Below, piece after piece: positions 28,837 through 38,055 of a DNA stretch of 64,000 nucleotides. This DNA comes from Actinomyces marseillensis (GTDB taxonomy: Bacteria; Actinomycetota; Actinomycetes; Actinomycetales; Actinomycetaceae). The translations under genes and the position numbers were made by a program. The stretch is taken from assembly GCF_900155605.1 (NCBI RefSeq), contig NZ_LT707420.1:1505539-1569538 (forward strand), in the 5' to 3' direction. The notes beneath the pieces were generated by a model that was given only the letters and a program-made list of their open reading frames with translations, was not told the DNA's origin and made no database searches. Position 1 is the stretch's first letter, and each line of letters opens with the position of its first letter.

Positions 28837-31791
28837 CTAGGTGATATCCCAGAACAGTTTCTCAAAAAGCGTGCGGACTTTGCGTGAGGCGGCCAGCCAC
28901 TGATCAATCATCTGAGAGCGACTCTCACGCGAATATCCCATGAGCATTGCCAAAGCAACGAGTTGATCAGCATTCGATGGCAGGACATCATTCTTGGAAG
29001 CCGATGGGCCTGTTGCGATTACTTTCAAGCGTCGAAGACGCTGTGCCATCGTCCATGTTGATTCGATGAGATTGTAGGACTGAGAAGATAGATGTCCGTC
29101 TTTACACAATGCATCAAGGGCAGATTTGGTTGAAGCAACTCGAAGAGAAGGATCGTCATATCCCCATTGCAGTTGGAAGAGCTCCACGAGCCATTGGATA
29201 TCCGATAGGGCACCTGGCCCGAGCTTTACATGCATTCGCGGATCGATTCCACCGGGAATTCGTTCGCGTTCAACGCGCACCTTCATGAGCTGAATTTCTT
29301 GTCTCTCTGCAGCGCTCAGAGAACTCGAATAACAGTAATCTTGGACGAACTCCCATAAACGATGTGCGTTCGGCCCACCTGCAAGGGGACGAAGGCGCAC
29401 GAGCATTTGTTTTTCCCAGCTTTGCGCCCATTTCTGGTAATAATCAATGTAGGAATCGCAGCTGCGAACTAAGGCGCCGTTCTTTCCTTCCGGACGCAAG
29501 TTGAAATCAAGGGCCACAGTAAGTGCCCTGCTGGGACGCGCGAGCAGTTGCTTAAGTCGAGTCAAAAGAGTGTGAGCTACACTCGCCTCTTCACTACTGG
29601 CCTCGTCATTCATGATTGCGATGACATCAAGGTCAGAGGTGTACGTTAATTCTTGCGCACCGTAGCTCCCCAGAGCACACAGCTCTAGGCCGTGCACCCC
29701 ACACTCATCTGCTTCCCGTTCGATCAGTGTTTCAAGCGAGGATTGAAGGCACACATCAGCAACGTCAGATAGTGCTTGACCGATACCTGAACTGCTGCCC
29801 GTAACTTCCCTCAAAGCGATTCGAAGTACTTCTCGAGTCCGAATTAAACGGATTTTTTCGACAGCGTCCTCGGTGCTGGCCGCGCGCCTTGCGGTTGCAA
29901 GCATCTGTCCGCGAAGGGTTTCTTGAGATGGAGTCTCCAGTAACTCTGGCGAATCAAGCCAGGACACCGCCTCGGGAAAGAGACGAAGAAGCGCACCAAG
30001 CCACTCGGAAGCAGAAAGAACTCGACACAGCTGCGACGCAGCGAAATCACTGTCTCGCAAAAGCGCCAAATACCAGTGCGAATCGCCGATTTCTTCGGAA
30101 AGCACACGAAAGTTCAATAAACCCATGTCGGGGTTTGCCCCATCGGCAATCCACGATAAAAGCACTGGAAGCAAGTGGCGTTGAATCATCGCACGTCTGC
30201 TGGTTCCCGTGCTCAAAGATTGAATGTGCCCCATAGCGCTACGTGGGTCCAGATAACCGAGTGCCCGCAAACGTTCCATAGCCTGTTGCGGATCCAAACG
30301 GATCAGGTCATCATCGGCCTGCGCGCTGGCTGCAATAATCGGCCGGAAGAAGACAGAATGATGAAGAGCGCGTACCTGTTGGCGAAGTGAACGCAAATGC
30401 TCGTGAAGATCATGCGTGCTTGTATCAGTGCCATATAAAGATCGCACAAGGCGCTCAAGTTGAGATTGAGAATGCGGAAGATTATGCGTTCGATGCATAC
30501 GCAATAGTTGCGAGCGATGTTCCAGAGTACGCAGATAGGCATAGCTCTCGCACAAGCTTGCTGCGTCGCTGCGGGCAATGTATCCCTCGGCACTCAGTGC
30601 TTCGAGCGCATCTAGTGTTGAGGCTTGGCGAATACGCTCATCGTTTCTGCCGTGGACCAGTTGCAAAAATTGAACAGAAAATTCGATATCGCGCAATCCG
30701 CCGACGCCGAGTTTGAGTTCTTGATCCCGGTTCTTTTCTGGAACGGAACGCTCGACCTGCAGGCGCATGCTGCGAACTTCATCAACAAATCCGTCACGCG
30801 CAGACGCCTCCCAAATGAAGGGAGAGGCAAGCCGTAGAAATTCCTCACCTGTGCGTTGGTCCCCCGTGCAGGGACGCGCTTTAAGAAGAGCCTGAAATTC
30901 CCAGTTCTGAGCCCAACGTTTCCAATAGCTATGGAAAGAATCGAGGGTACGCACGAGCGCACCATCGCGCCCTTCTGGACGAAGATTTGCGTCTAAACTC
31001 CACAGGGGTGCTTCGCTGGCCGGACTTGAGCACACTGCGTTGATGATATTGGCCATCTTGGTCGCACGTTCAAGCATTTCAGCACTTTGTGGCTCTCCCC
31101 CGTTTTGTTGAGCGGGAGAATCACCGAGGACGTACATGACGTCAACGTCGGAAATATAGTTGAGTTCCTGTCCCCCCGTTTTTCCCATTGCAATGACACA
31201 TAGAGGGATCTGCCTGCACCTGTCTTCAAGACATTGCGCGATGTAGAGAGCAGCTTCAAGGGCAGCATCTGCGAGATCTGAAATCCGACGAGCAACTGAT
31301 TGGAAATGCTGCGGAGCACAGGGATCTGGGGACAAGAGATCGTCGGCAACGATCTCAAAGAGTGCGCGCCGATAAGCGCTACGCATGGCGCACGCCGCAA
31401 AGCTCCACGCGTTTGAGTCTTCGCCTGCGCAATCTTCTTCCCATCCTTGCGGAAGTACCTGGCGCAGATACTCAACCATCCCGAGGCCGCTCGGCGGTGG
31501 CGGCATCGTCAAAAAATCGGGGTGCTGTAGGAGGTAGTCACCCCACCACGAGGAAAAGCCTATGACCGCGGCAAATCGACACGCGGCCTCGGCATCAGAA
31601 TTCAAGGCCTCGATGAGTTGCGGGCACTGATCAGCAGCACGCGCGCACACGAGCGCGAATTGCTCGATATCCGCGCACTTTTCAAGAGCATGGCCAAGAT
31701 CTTCAATAACCAGACCACTCTCGTCGAGAAGCGCACGGACGCGCTCGGGTTGATGTACGCCCCAGCGACGAAGATCCTGGTCAGAGATCAT
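28837..31791 (-). CDS. glnE: Glutamine synthetase adenylyltransferase/deadenylase
   Basis: Bifunctional regulator of nitrogen assimilation that attaches AMP to, and removes it from, dodecameric glutamine synthetase. The 984 residues match the family. Two nucleotidyltransferase modules are visible: YISDVDVMYVLGD (about residues 215-227) and YTSDLDVIAIMND (about 718-730), each followed by helical all-alpha domains; LRPEGRDGALVRT and LRPEGKNGALVRS are the matching second motifs. Its start overlaps the glnA stop by four bases (ATGA). The adjacent glnA encodes a GlnA2-type protein lacking the modified Tyr, so the target enzyme is probably encoded elsewhere. Confidence 0.95.
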   Translation of the reverse strand: MISDQDLRRWGVHQPERVRALLDESGLVIEDLGHALEKCADIEQFALVCARAADQCPQLIEALNSDAEAACRFAAVIGFSSWWGDYLLQHPDFLTMPPPPSGLGMVEYLRQVLPQGWEEDCAGEDSNAWSFAACAMRSAYRRALFEIVADDLLSPDPCAPQHFQSVARRISDLADAALEAALYIAQCLEDRCRQIPLCVIAMGKTGGQELNYISDVDVMYVLGDSPAQQNGGEPQSAEMLERATKMANIINAVCSSPASEAPLWSLDANLRPEGRDGALVRTLDSFHSYWKRWAQNWEFQALLKARPCTGDQRTGEEFLRLASPFIWEASARDGFVDEVRSMRLQVERSVPEKNRDQELKLGVGGLRDIEFSVQFLQLVHGRNDERIRQASTLDALEALSAEGYIARSDAASLCESYAYLRTLEHRSQLLRMHRTHNLPHSQSQLERLVRSLYGTDTSTHDLHEHLRSLRQQVRALHHSVFFRPIIAASAQADDDLIRLDPQQAMERLRALGYLDPRSAMGHIQSLSTGTSRRAMIQRHLLPVLLSWIADGANPDMGLLNFRVLSEEIGDSHWYLALLRDSDFAASQLCRVLSASEWLGALLRLFPEAVSWLDSPELLETPSQETLRGQMLATARRAASTEDAVEKIRLIRTREVLRIALREVTGSSSGIGQALSDVADVCLQSSLETLIEREADECGVHGLELCALGSYGAQELTYTSDLDVIAIMNDEASSEEASVAHTLLTRLKQLLARPSRALTVALDFNLRPEGKNGALVRSCDSYIDYYQKWAQSWEKQMLVRLRPLAGGPNAHRLWEFVQDYCYSSSLSAAERQEIQLMKVRVERERIPGGIDPRMHVKLGPGALSDIQWLVELFQLQWGYDDPSLRVASTKSALDALCKDGHLSSQSYNLIESTWTMAQRLRRLKVIATGPSASKNDVLPSNADQLVALAMLMGYSRESRSQMIDQWLAASRKVRTLFEKLFWDIT

Positions 31792-33125
31792 CCATTGACC
31801 TTAAGGAATTGCCGCAATTCCCCGGGGGTAATCTGACGACGGTATTCGCGCCACTCACTCTCTTTTTCACGCAAAACGTGCTCAAAAACCTGCTCACCCA
31901 AAGTATCAGCGACAAGTTCTGATTCGCGCATCGCACGCAAAGCATCAGAAAGAGAAGAAGGCAGCGGGTGAATTCCCAAAATCTGTCGCTCGGTATCACT
32001 GAGCTGCCAGACATTGTCTTCGGCCTCGTCGGCGAGTGACATTTTCTTCTCAATGCCATCAAGTCCGGCCCTAATAAGTACAGCGAAGGCAAGGTAGGGG
32101 TTGGCAGCTGGATCGAGGCCTCGGAATTCAATGCGCGCACTGGTGGTCTTCGTGGGCTTATATGCCGGAACGCGAACGAGTGCCGAGCGATTATTGTGTC
32201 CCCAGCAGATGAAGGAAGGCGCTTCTCCCACGCCCCACAATCGCTTATAGGAATTCACGTGTTGGTTGGTAATTGCTGCAATCTCACGCGCGTGGTGAAG
32301 CAAGCCAGCGATGAAATAGCGCCCAATTTCGGAAAGCTGGTAGCGTCCCGAAGGATCATAGAAGGCGTTCTCATCACCTTCGAAAAGCGAGAGGTGCGTG
32401 TGCATTCCCGAACCTTGCTGATCGGCAAAAGGCTTGGGCATAAAGGTTGCGAGCATTCCCTCCGAGAGTGCGACCTCTTCGATGAGGGTCTTCGCCGTCA
32501 TAATGTTGTCAGCAGCACGCAGCGCGTCAACCGCACGCAAATCCACCTCATTTTGTCCAGGACCCGCTTCATGATGTGAGAACTCGACTTGAATTCCCGT
32601 ATCTTCCAGGGCATGAACAATCTTGCGGCGAAAATCGTTGGAGAGCCCGCGCGTGACATGGTCGAAATAGCCAGCCTGGTCAACGGGTTCGAGGTGGTTG
32701 ATATCCACGGGCTGGCGTAAAAGATAGAACTCGATCTCTGGATGCGCAAAAACCGAGAACCCCATCTCCGAGGCGCGCTGAACCGCGCGTTCGAGCGCGC
32801 CTCGGGGATCGGCGGGAGAGGGCAGCCCATCGGGGGTCAGAACATCGCAGAACATTCTTCCGTGGACGTCGCCCTCACCTTTGTTATGTAACCGTTGGAA
32901 GGTTGCAGCATCAGGACGTAAAAGCATGTCGGATTCGTAGACACGAGTCAGTCCTTCGATTGAAGAACCATCGAATCCGATCCCTTCAGCAAATGCCTCT
33001 TCGAGTTCTCCCGGGTCGATGGCGACCGATTTGAGAACGCCTGCGACATCCGTGAACCATAAACGAATCAGACGAATGTCTTCTTGAGCAACGCTACGAA
33101 GGACTTGTTCCTGATGCTGTTTCAT
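31788..33125 (-). CDS. Glutamine synthetase-like protein, GlnA2 type
   Basis: A 445-residue type I glutamine synthetase. It has the N-terminal beta-grasp (RLWFTDVAGVLKSVAI), the GFDGSSIEGLTRV loop, metal ligands in FAHPEIEFYLL and EAGPGQNEVDLR, the ATP-site GSGMHTHLSLF, NSYKRLWG and RIEFRGLDPAANPYL. Where GlnA1 proteins have the adenylylated Tyr (NLYDLPP type), this one reads DNVWQLSDTER, so it should not be regulated by GlnE. This matches mycobacterial GlnA2, which also sits beside glnE. AAGGA precedes the start. Whether it is a true glutamine synthetase or ligates polyamines, as some relatives do, is open. Confidence 0.9.
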   Translation of the reverse strand: MKQHQEQVLRSVAQEDIRLIRLWFTDVAGVLKSVAIDPGELEEAFAEGIGFDGSSIEGLTRVYESDMLLRPDAATFQRLHNKGEGDVHGRMFCDVLTPDGLPSPADPRGALERAVQRASEMGFSVFAHPEIEFYLLRQPVDINHLEPVDQAGYFDHVTRGLSNDFRRKIVHALEDTGIQVEFSHHEAGPGQNEVDLRAVDALRAADNIMTAKTLIEEVALSEGMLATFMPKPFADQQGSGMHTHLSLFEGDENAFYDPSGRYQLSEIGRYFIAGLLHHAREIAAITNQHVNSYKRLWGVGEAPSFICWGHNNRSALVRVPAYKPTKTTSARIEFRGLDPAANPYLAFAVLIRAGLDGIEKKMSLADEAEDNVWQLSDTERQILGIHPLPSSLSDALRAMRESELVADTLGEQVFEHVLREKESEWREYRRQITPGELRQFLKVNG

Positions 33126-33134
33126 CTGTCTTCC

Positions 33135-34088
33135 TTAGGAACGACCGAAGCCCTTTGAGATCGCGTCAAGGGCACCGGTGAGATCTGAGGGCAGCACCCA
33201 CAGTTTCGAGGCTTGACCATTTGCAATACGGGGCAGCATCTCCAGGTACTTGTAGGAGAGCAGTTCCGGCGTAGCCTGTCCCTGGTTAATGGCCGTAAAC
33301 ACGACAGAGATGGCTTCCGCCTCGCCCTGTGCACGCAGGATCTGTGCCTGGCGAGCACCTTCAGCCTGGAGGATGAGGGCTTCCTTCTCACCCCGAGCCT
33401 GCAGCACTTGCGCTTCCTGCTGTGCCGAGGCCGCGAGGACGGCAGCCTGCTTTGCACCTTCAGCCTTCTTGATCTGCGCTTCACGCTCTGCTTCAGCAGT
33501 CAAAATCGTTGCACGCTTCGTACGCTCAGCAGTAATCTGCTGCACCATAGCGGACAAGACGTTCGGCGGCGGTTCAATCGACTTGAGTTCAACGCGTGTC
33601 ACGCGAATACCCCAGGGGCCGGTTGCCTCGTCAAGAACACCACGGAGTTGCTTGTTAATCGATTCGCGGCTGGTCTGGGTTTCTTCCAGGTCCAAGGAGC
33701 CGATGAGATTACGCAGGGTTGTTGCGGTGAGCTGTTCGATCGCCTGGAGGAAGTTAGCAACCTCGTAGGTCGCGCTCCGAGGATCAGTGATCTGGAAGTA
33801 GATCACAGAGTCGATCTCGACCATAGCCTGGTCTGCAGTAATGACCGACTGTGAGGGGAAGTTCACCACCTGTTCACGCAGGTCGATTCGTGCCGCGACA
33901 CGATCAACAAAAGGCACCAGAAGGTGAAAACCGCCGTGTAGAACTGAGCGGAAACGACCGAGGCGTTCAACAACGAAAGCCTCAGACTGGGGAACAATTC
34001 GGACGGCTCTCAGCAGCGAAATTGCTACAAAGAGGACGAAGACTACTGCGACGATCGCAACTACGGATCCGAGAAAATCGTCTGCCAT
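33135..34088 (-). CDS. SPFH/Band 7 membrane protein (paraslipin/QmcA type)
   Basis: A 317-residue protein with one N-terminal membrane helix (VVAIVAVVFVLFVAISLL), an SPFH domain (AFVVERLGRFRSVLHGGFHLLVPFVDRV through VELKSIEPPP) and a long coiled coil with repeated Ala/Gln/Glu heptads (about residues 190-265: AEREAQIKKAEGAKQAAV and similar). Such proteins form large rings in membrane microdomains and often work with NfeD proteins; one is encoded directly upstream. I chose the ATG at 34088 because AAGGAG lies 8 nt before it; a GTG nine bases further upstream is too close to that site. Confidence 0.93.
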   Translation of the reverse strand: MADDFLGSVVAIVAVVFVLFVAISLLRAVRIVPQSEAFVVERLGRFRSVLHGGFHLLVPFVDRVAARIDLREQVVNFPSQSVITADQAMVEIDSVIYFQITDPRSATYEVANFLQAIEQLTATTLRNLIGSLDLEETQTSRESINKQLRGVLDEATGPWGIRVTRVELKSIEPPPNVLSAMVQQITAERTKRATILTAEAEREAQIKKAEGAKQAAVLAASAQQEAQVLQARGEKEALILQAEGARQAQILRAQGEAEAISVVFTAINQGQATPELLSYKYLEMLPRIANGQASKLWVLPSDLTGALDAISKGFGRS

Positions 34089-34119
34089 AATCCACACTCC
34101 TTTCTTGGAAATATTTTGA

Positions 34120-34560
34120 TTAATTCAATGGCTGATTTGTCAGTGGACGAACAACCGCGGTTGCGCCTTCAATAGCGACAACCTCAATTTGAGTACCCAC
34201 GGGGATAAGCTCGCCTGTGCTCCGTGCGCTCCATTCGCCTCCGGAGAACTGAATGCGACCATCGCGTTCCCCCACGAGTTGCGTCACGTAGCCGCTCTTT
34301 CCGATCAGCGCATCCGCATTCGTTCGGACGTCATCACCCGATCGTTGGATACGTCCTTTCATGAGCGGGCGCATGACGATGAGCAAGAGAAGCGAAACCA
34401 CAACGAAAACTACGACTTGCGCAATGAGGCCACCACCGAAAAATGCGGTAATCGCCGCAGCAACGGCTCCAATGGCGAACATCAGGAACACGAAAGTAAT
34501 GCTGAGAACTTCAATGATTCCAAGGAGTAGGGCTGCCAGCAGCCACATCCACCACGTCAT
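34120..34560 (-). CDS. NfeD-family membrane protein (short form)
   Basis: A 146-residue protein with two or three N-terminal membrane segments (WLLAALLLGIIEVLSITFVFLMFAIGAV; VVVFVVVSLLLLIVM) and a C-terminal OB-fold domain from about residue 82 (ALIGKSGYVTQLVGERDGRIQFSGGEW). It lacks the ClpP-like protease domain of long NfeD proteins. NfeD and SPFH genes are paired in many bacteria and are thought to form one membrane complex. GGAAGGAG precedes the ATG. Confidence 0.92.
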   Translation of the reverse strand: MTWWMWLLAALLLGIIEVLSITFVFLMFAIGAVAAAITAFFGGGLIAQVVVFVVVSLLLLIVMRPLMKGRIQRSGDDVRTNADALIGKSGYVTQLVGERDGRIQFSGGEWSARSTGELIPVGTQIEVVAIEGATAVVRPLTNQPLN

Positions 34561-34588
34561 ATTGTTTCTCCTTCCAGTCAGCTAGTAC

Positions 34589-35377
34589 TCAACGAGGTAG
34601 GCCGCGCGCAAACCAGCGACCGTGGTCATTTTCTACGCTCAGCGCCAGTTCAAAGGCTTCAGATAGAACTCGTCCGGTTAGGACTTCCTCAACAGGGCCA
34701 GCGGCAAAGACTTCACCGGCTTTCATAACCAGTGCGTGCGTAATCTCCTGAGGAATCTCTTCGAGGTGATGCGTCACCAAGACGACCTGAGGGGCAGCGC
34801 GGCCAGAGATGATCTCGGCCATTGCAGCGATGAGCAATTCTCGCGCGCCCAAATCGAGTCCCGCCGCGGGCTCGTCGAGAATCAAAACTTCTGGATCCGA
34901 CATCAGTCCGCGGGCAAGGACGATTCTTTGCCTTTCCCCCTCGGAAAGAGTATGGAATGGGCGATCTTCAAGTTGGGCAACGCTGAAGAGAGCGAGCAGG
35001 TCACGTGCGCGCGCGGTATCAACGTCTTCGTATTCCTCGCCAAAAGGCGATGAAACGCCCCACGCGGCAGATCGAACAACATCAATCACTCGCGTACTTG
35101 GGCGCAGCCGTTGTGTACTCGAAAGAGATACCAAAGAGCAACGAGCTGCCAGTTCCTGGGGTTGGCATGATTCGAGTGGAACACCATCAAAACATGCGTG
35201 CCCAGAAGATGGCGCAACTTTTCCGCTGGCGACGCGAACAAGGGATGTTTTCCCTGCTCCGTTTGCCCCCAGAACTACCCATTGTTCTTGGCGCGAGGTA
35301 CGCCAAGAAACTTCACGAAGAATCTCGGTCTCGCCACGGGTCAAGCTGACATCATTGAGCTCAATCACGGTATCCAT
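34589..35377 (-). CDS. Stand-alone ABC ATP-binding protein (ModF/YlmA-like)
   Basis: A 262-residue single ABC ATPase domain: Walker A LGANGAGKTS (about 37-46), Q-loop near SLVSLSS, signature LSEGERQR (about 145-152), Walker B VLILDEPAAGLD and switch His in LVTHHLEEIP. The wording is like the YlmA/ModF group of ATPases with no dedicated permease gene beside them. No permease or binding protein is adjacent. It lies between glgM and the NfeD/SPFH pair on the same strand with gaps of about 50 and 28 nt. The transport substrate, or whether it transports anything, is unknown. The ribosome site is weak. Confidence 0.85.
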   Translation of the reverse strand: MDTVIELNDVSLTRGETEILREVSWRTSRQEQWVVLGANGAGKTSLVRVASGKVAPSSGHACFDGVPLESCQPQELAARCSLVSLSSTQRLRPSTRVIDVVRSAAWGVSSPFGEEYEDVDTARARDLLALFSVAQLEDRPFHTLSEGERQRIVLARGLMSDPEVLILDEPAAGLDLGARELLIAAMAEIISGRAAPQVVLVTHHLEEIPQEITHALVMKAGEVFAAGPVEEVLTGRVLSEAFELALSVENDHGRWFARGLPR

Positions 35378-35429
35378 TGTTTCAGTATCTCGCAGGATAT
35401 ACAGTGTGTCTTTTCCAAATCAATCAGGC

Positions 35430-36641
35430 TCAGTGAACGAGTTGTTTATAGAGTTCAACCGTCTTTTCACCGATTGCATCCCACGAGAAATGTTCCCGCG
35501 CGCGTACAAGCCCAGCATGTCCCATTTCTCGAGCTCTTTCGGGCGAAGCCAAGACTTGAATCAAACGCTCAGCCATATCATGCTCGAAAGCTTCCGGGTT
35601 AAGGGGAGTTCCGGTCCCATCGTGTAGTTGCTCGATCGGGACAAGGTATCCCGTCTCTCCATCAACAATGACATCGGGGATACCTCCCGTTGCGGTTCCC
35701 ACGACGGGCAAGCCGACGGCCATAGCTTCAAGGTTGACGATTCCAAGAGGTTCATAGACCGAGGGAGTGACAAAAACAGTCGCACAGTCCAAGAGTGCGA
35801 TGAGGTCGGCGCGCGGAAGCATTTCTGAAATCAAAATGACACCATTGCGAGTGGCTTGAAGCTCTGCAACGAGTCCTTCAACTTCGGCTGCAATCTGTGG
35901 GGTATCGGGAGCTCCAGCACACAAAATGACCTGAACGTCGTCGGGAAGCAAACGCGCAGCGCGCAAGAAGTACGGGAGTCCCTTTTGGCGAGTAATGCGA
36001 CCAACAAAGATCACCGACGGCCGCTTGGGATCCACTCCCCACTGGGCCAAGACCTTCGCCTGATGTTCCTTTTCTTCCGGCGTTGTGGGCACATGCCACT
36101 GCGACAGATCAATTCCGTTGTGGATCACGTGCACACGATCGGGATCAACCGCCGGATAAGCGCGCAAAATGTCTTCACGCATTCCGTGCGATACAGCAAC
36201 CACCCCAGCTGCGGCCTCGTAGGCGGAACGCTCAATGAAAGAAGACACGCGGTAACCGCCACCGAGCTGTTCAGCTTTCCACGGACGCAAAGGCTCAAGG
36301 GAATGTGCGGTAATCACATGCGGAATATCGTTCAATAAAGCCGAAATATGTCCGGCAAAATTTGCATACCACGTATGAGAATGCACAAGGTCAGCGCCAA
36401 CCGTCTGGGCTGCGATTTCAAGATCAACTCCAAGAGTACGAAGCGCAGCATTTGCCTGTGCGAGTTGAGGCAGATCCTCGTAGCCGAAGACGCCTTTTTC
36501 TCCTTCGCGAGGACCATCAAAAGCCTGAACCCGCAGGTCATCAACCCGAGGGCGAAGAACTTTGGCCAATTCGGTAACGTGGACTCCCGCTCCCCCGTAG
36601 ACATGTGGCGGGTATTCTCGGGTCAGCAAATCAACGCGCAT
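35430..36641 (-). CDS. glgM: GT4 glycosyltransferase, GlgM/actinobacterial GlgA type
   Basis: A 403-residue GT-B glycosyltransferase. It starts MRVDLLTREYPPHVYGGAGVHV, the sugar-nucleotide-contacting loop of this family, has SHTWYANFAG and AHSLEPLRPW, and the GT4 signature VTPSVYEPLGIVNLEAMA near residue 300. In mycobacteria this type uses ADP-glucose to make maltose 1-phosphate (GlgM) or to extend glucan. The divergent glgC, encoding ADP-glucose synthase, supports that pathway. AAAGGAG precedes the ATG by about 7 nt. It heads a run of co-directional genes down to the histidine phosphatase. The GlgA versus GlgM distinction cannot be settled by eye. Confidence 0.88.
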   Translation of the reverse strand: MRVDLLTREYPPHVYGGAGVHVTELAKVLRPRVDDLRVQAFDGPREGEKGVFGYEDLPQLAQANAALRTLGVDLEIAAQTVGADLVHSHTWYANFAGHISALLNDIPHVITAHSLEPLRPWKAEQLGGGYRVSSFIERSAYEAAAGVVAVSHGMREDILRAYPAVDPDRVHVIHNGIDLSQWHVPTTPEEKEHQAKVLAQWGVDPKRPSVIFVGRITRQKGLPYFLRAARLLPDDVQVILCAGAPDTPQIAAEVEGLVAELQATRNGVILISEMLPRADLIALLDCATVFVTPSVYEPLGIVNLEAMAVGLPVVGTATGGIPDVIVDGETGYLVPIEQLHDGTGTPLNPEAFEHDMAERLIQVLASPERAREMGHAGLVRAREHFSWDAIGEKTVELYKQLVH

Positions 36642-36732
36642 GTGAGCTCCTTTGACGCACGGATGTCTCTAGCTTAGCGGAAATGTTGCGTGAACTATGT
36701 TCTTCGCCACGTTTTAAAATCGGCCACCAAAA

Positions 36733-36750
36733 GTGTGCGTTTACGCATAC
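36733..36750. promoter_or_regulatory. Near-perfect 18-nt palindrome ahead of glgC (putative operator)
   Basis: Positions 36733-36750 pair with themselves except for one mismatched pair (36735/36748) and the central TT; the core is TGCGTTTACGCA. It ends nine bases before the glgC ATG, inside the 118-base divergent region. A CATACT box (36747-36752) overlaps its right end and could be a -10 for a leaderless glgC mRNA. The look resembles LacI-family operators, but no binding regulator is known from the window. Confidence 0.45.
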
Positions 36751-36759
36751 TCTTGTGTC

Positions 36760-37998
36760 ATGGCTAAAAATCATGTTCTTGCGATCGTTCTAGCCGGAGG
36801 CGAGGGTAAACGGCTCATGCCCTTGACCATGGATCGGGCAAAGCCGGCCGTTCCCTTCGGTGGTCACTTCCGTCTCATCGATTTTTCTCTCTCGAATATG
36901 GTCAATTCGGGATACATGAAAATCGTGGTCCTGACTCAATACAAGTCACACTCGCTTGACCGCCACGTCACGCGAACTTGGTATACCTCTCCTCTCCTCG
37001 GTAACTTCATTGCACCTGTGCCCGCTCAGCAGCGTCGCGGCCCGCACTGGTACCTGGGAAGCGCCGATGCGATCTATCAGTCGCTCAACATCGTCGACGA
37101 TGAAAATCCCGATTACATCGTGATTACAGGTGCCGACAATATCTACCGCATGGATTTCTCACAGATGGTCGAGCACCACATCGAGTCGGGTCTTCCTGCA
37201 ACCGTGGCCGGTATCCGTCAGCCCATCGAGCTAGCGCCTTCTTTGGGTGTCATCGAAGGTAAGGACGGGCACGTCGATAAGTTTGTTGAGAAGCCGCAGA
37301 ACCCGCAAGGCCTTCCCGATAACCCCAATCAGGTCCTTGCATCCATGGGTAACTACGTCTTCACAACGGCAGAACTCATTGCCGCGCTTCGTGAAGACGC
37401 AGAAGATCCTCTCTCCAAGCACGACATGGGTGGCAATATCATCCCTTGGTTCGTCGAGCGCGGTATGTGCGGCTACTACGACTTCAAGGATAATGACGTC
37501 CCCGGATCTACCGATCGTGACCGCGATTATTGGCGCGATGTTGGTACCCTGGACGCCTACTACGAGGCCAATATGGACCTCATTAGTGTTCACCCGGTCT
37601 TCAACCTGTACAACAGGGATTGGCCGACAATGACCCTCTTGGATGGTTCCCTGCCTCCTGCAAAGTTCGTTTATGGCGACGAGCATTCCCGCATGGGTCA
37701 CGCTGTGGATTCCTTCGTCTCCCCCGGTGTGATTATCTCCGGTGGCGAGGTCTACCACTCGATCATTTCTCCCAACACCTACGTCCACTCGTGGGCACAG
37801 GTGACGGATTCGGTCATCATGAACGGCACCCGAGTGGGCCGTCATGCAATCGTTTCGAAGACGATTCTCGATAAGGGAGTTGTCGTCGAAGAGGGAGCGG
37901 TTGTCGGTGTTGACCTCGAGCACGACCTCGAACGTGGCTTCACAGTCACCGAATCGGGTATTACTGTCGTCCCCAAGGGAGTCGTCGTTACTCGCTAA
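36760..37998 (+). CDS. glgC: Glucose-1-phosphate adenylyltransferase
   Basis: ADP-glucose synthase, the committed step of glycogen and maltosyl-phosphate synthesis. The 412 residues show the nucleotide-binding [20 protein letters not shown], substrate-binding FVEKPQNP, the GAD-like [13 protein letters not shown], the [20 protein letters not shown] segment and the C-terminal left-handed beta-helix ([20 protein letters not shown]). I chose the ATG at 36760, giving [10 protein letters not shown]; a further in-frame GTG exists 27 bases upstream but lies inside the palindrome. There is no good Shine-Dalgarno sequence, consistent with a leaderless mRNA. Confidence 0.95.
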   Translation: MAKNHVLAIVLAGGEGKRLMPLTMDRAKPAVPFGGHFRLIDFSLSNMVNSGYMKIVVLTQYKSHSLDRHVTRTWYTSPLLGNFIAPVPAQQRRGPHWYLGSADAIYQSLNIVDDENPDYIVITGADNIYRMDFSQMVEHHIESGLPATVAGIRQPIELAPSLGVIEGKDGHVDKFVEKPQNPQGLPDNPNQVLASMGNYVFTTAELIAALREDAEDPLSKHDMGGNIIPWFVERGMCGYYDFKDNDVPGSTDRDRDYWRDVGTLDAYYEANMDLISVHPVFNLYNRDWPTMTLLDGSLPPAKFVYGDEHSRMGHAVDSFVSPGVIISGGEVYHSIISPNTYVHSWAQVTDSVIMNGTRVGRHAIVSKTILDKGVVVEEGAVVGVDLEHDLERGFTVTESGITVVPKGVVVTR

Positions 37999-38015
37999 GA
38001 GCTGCGCATGAGACG

Positions 38016-38054
38016 TTTACTGGCCTCCGAAGGTAATGTTCGGAGGCCAGTAAA
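38016..38054. terminator. Bidirectional terminator between glgC and the Nudix gene
   Basis: A 16-bp inverted repeat (38016-38031 with 38039-38054) with a 7-nt loop begins 18 nt after the glgC stop and ends one base before the convergent Nudix stop codon. Both ends have T/A runs, so it can serve both genes. Confidence 0.9.
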
Positions 38055-38055
38055 G

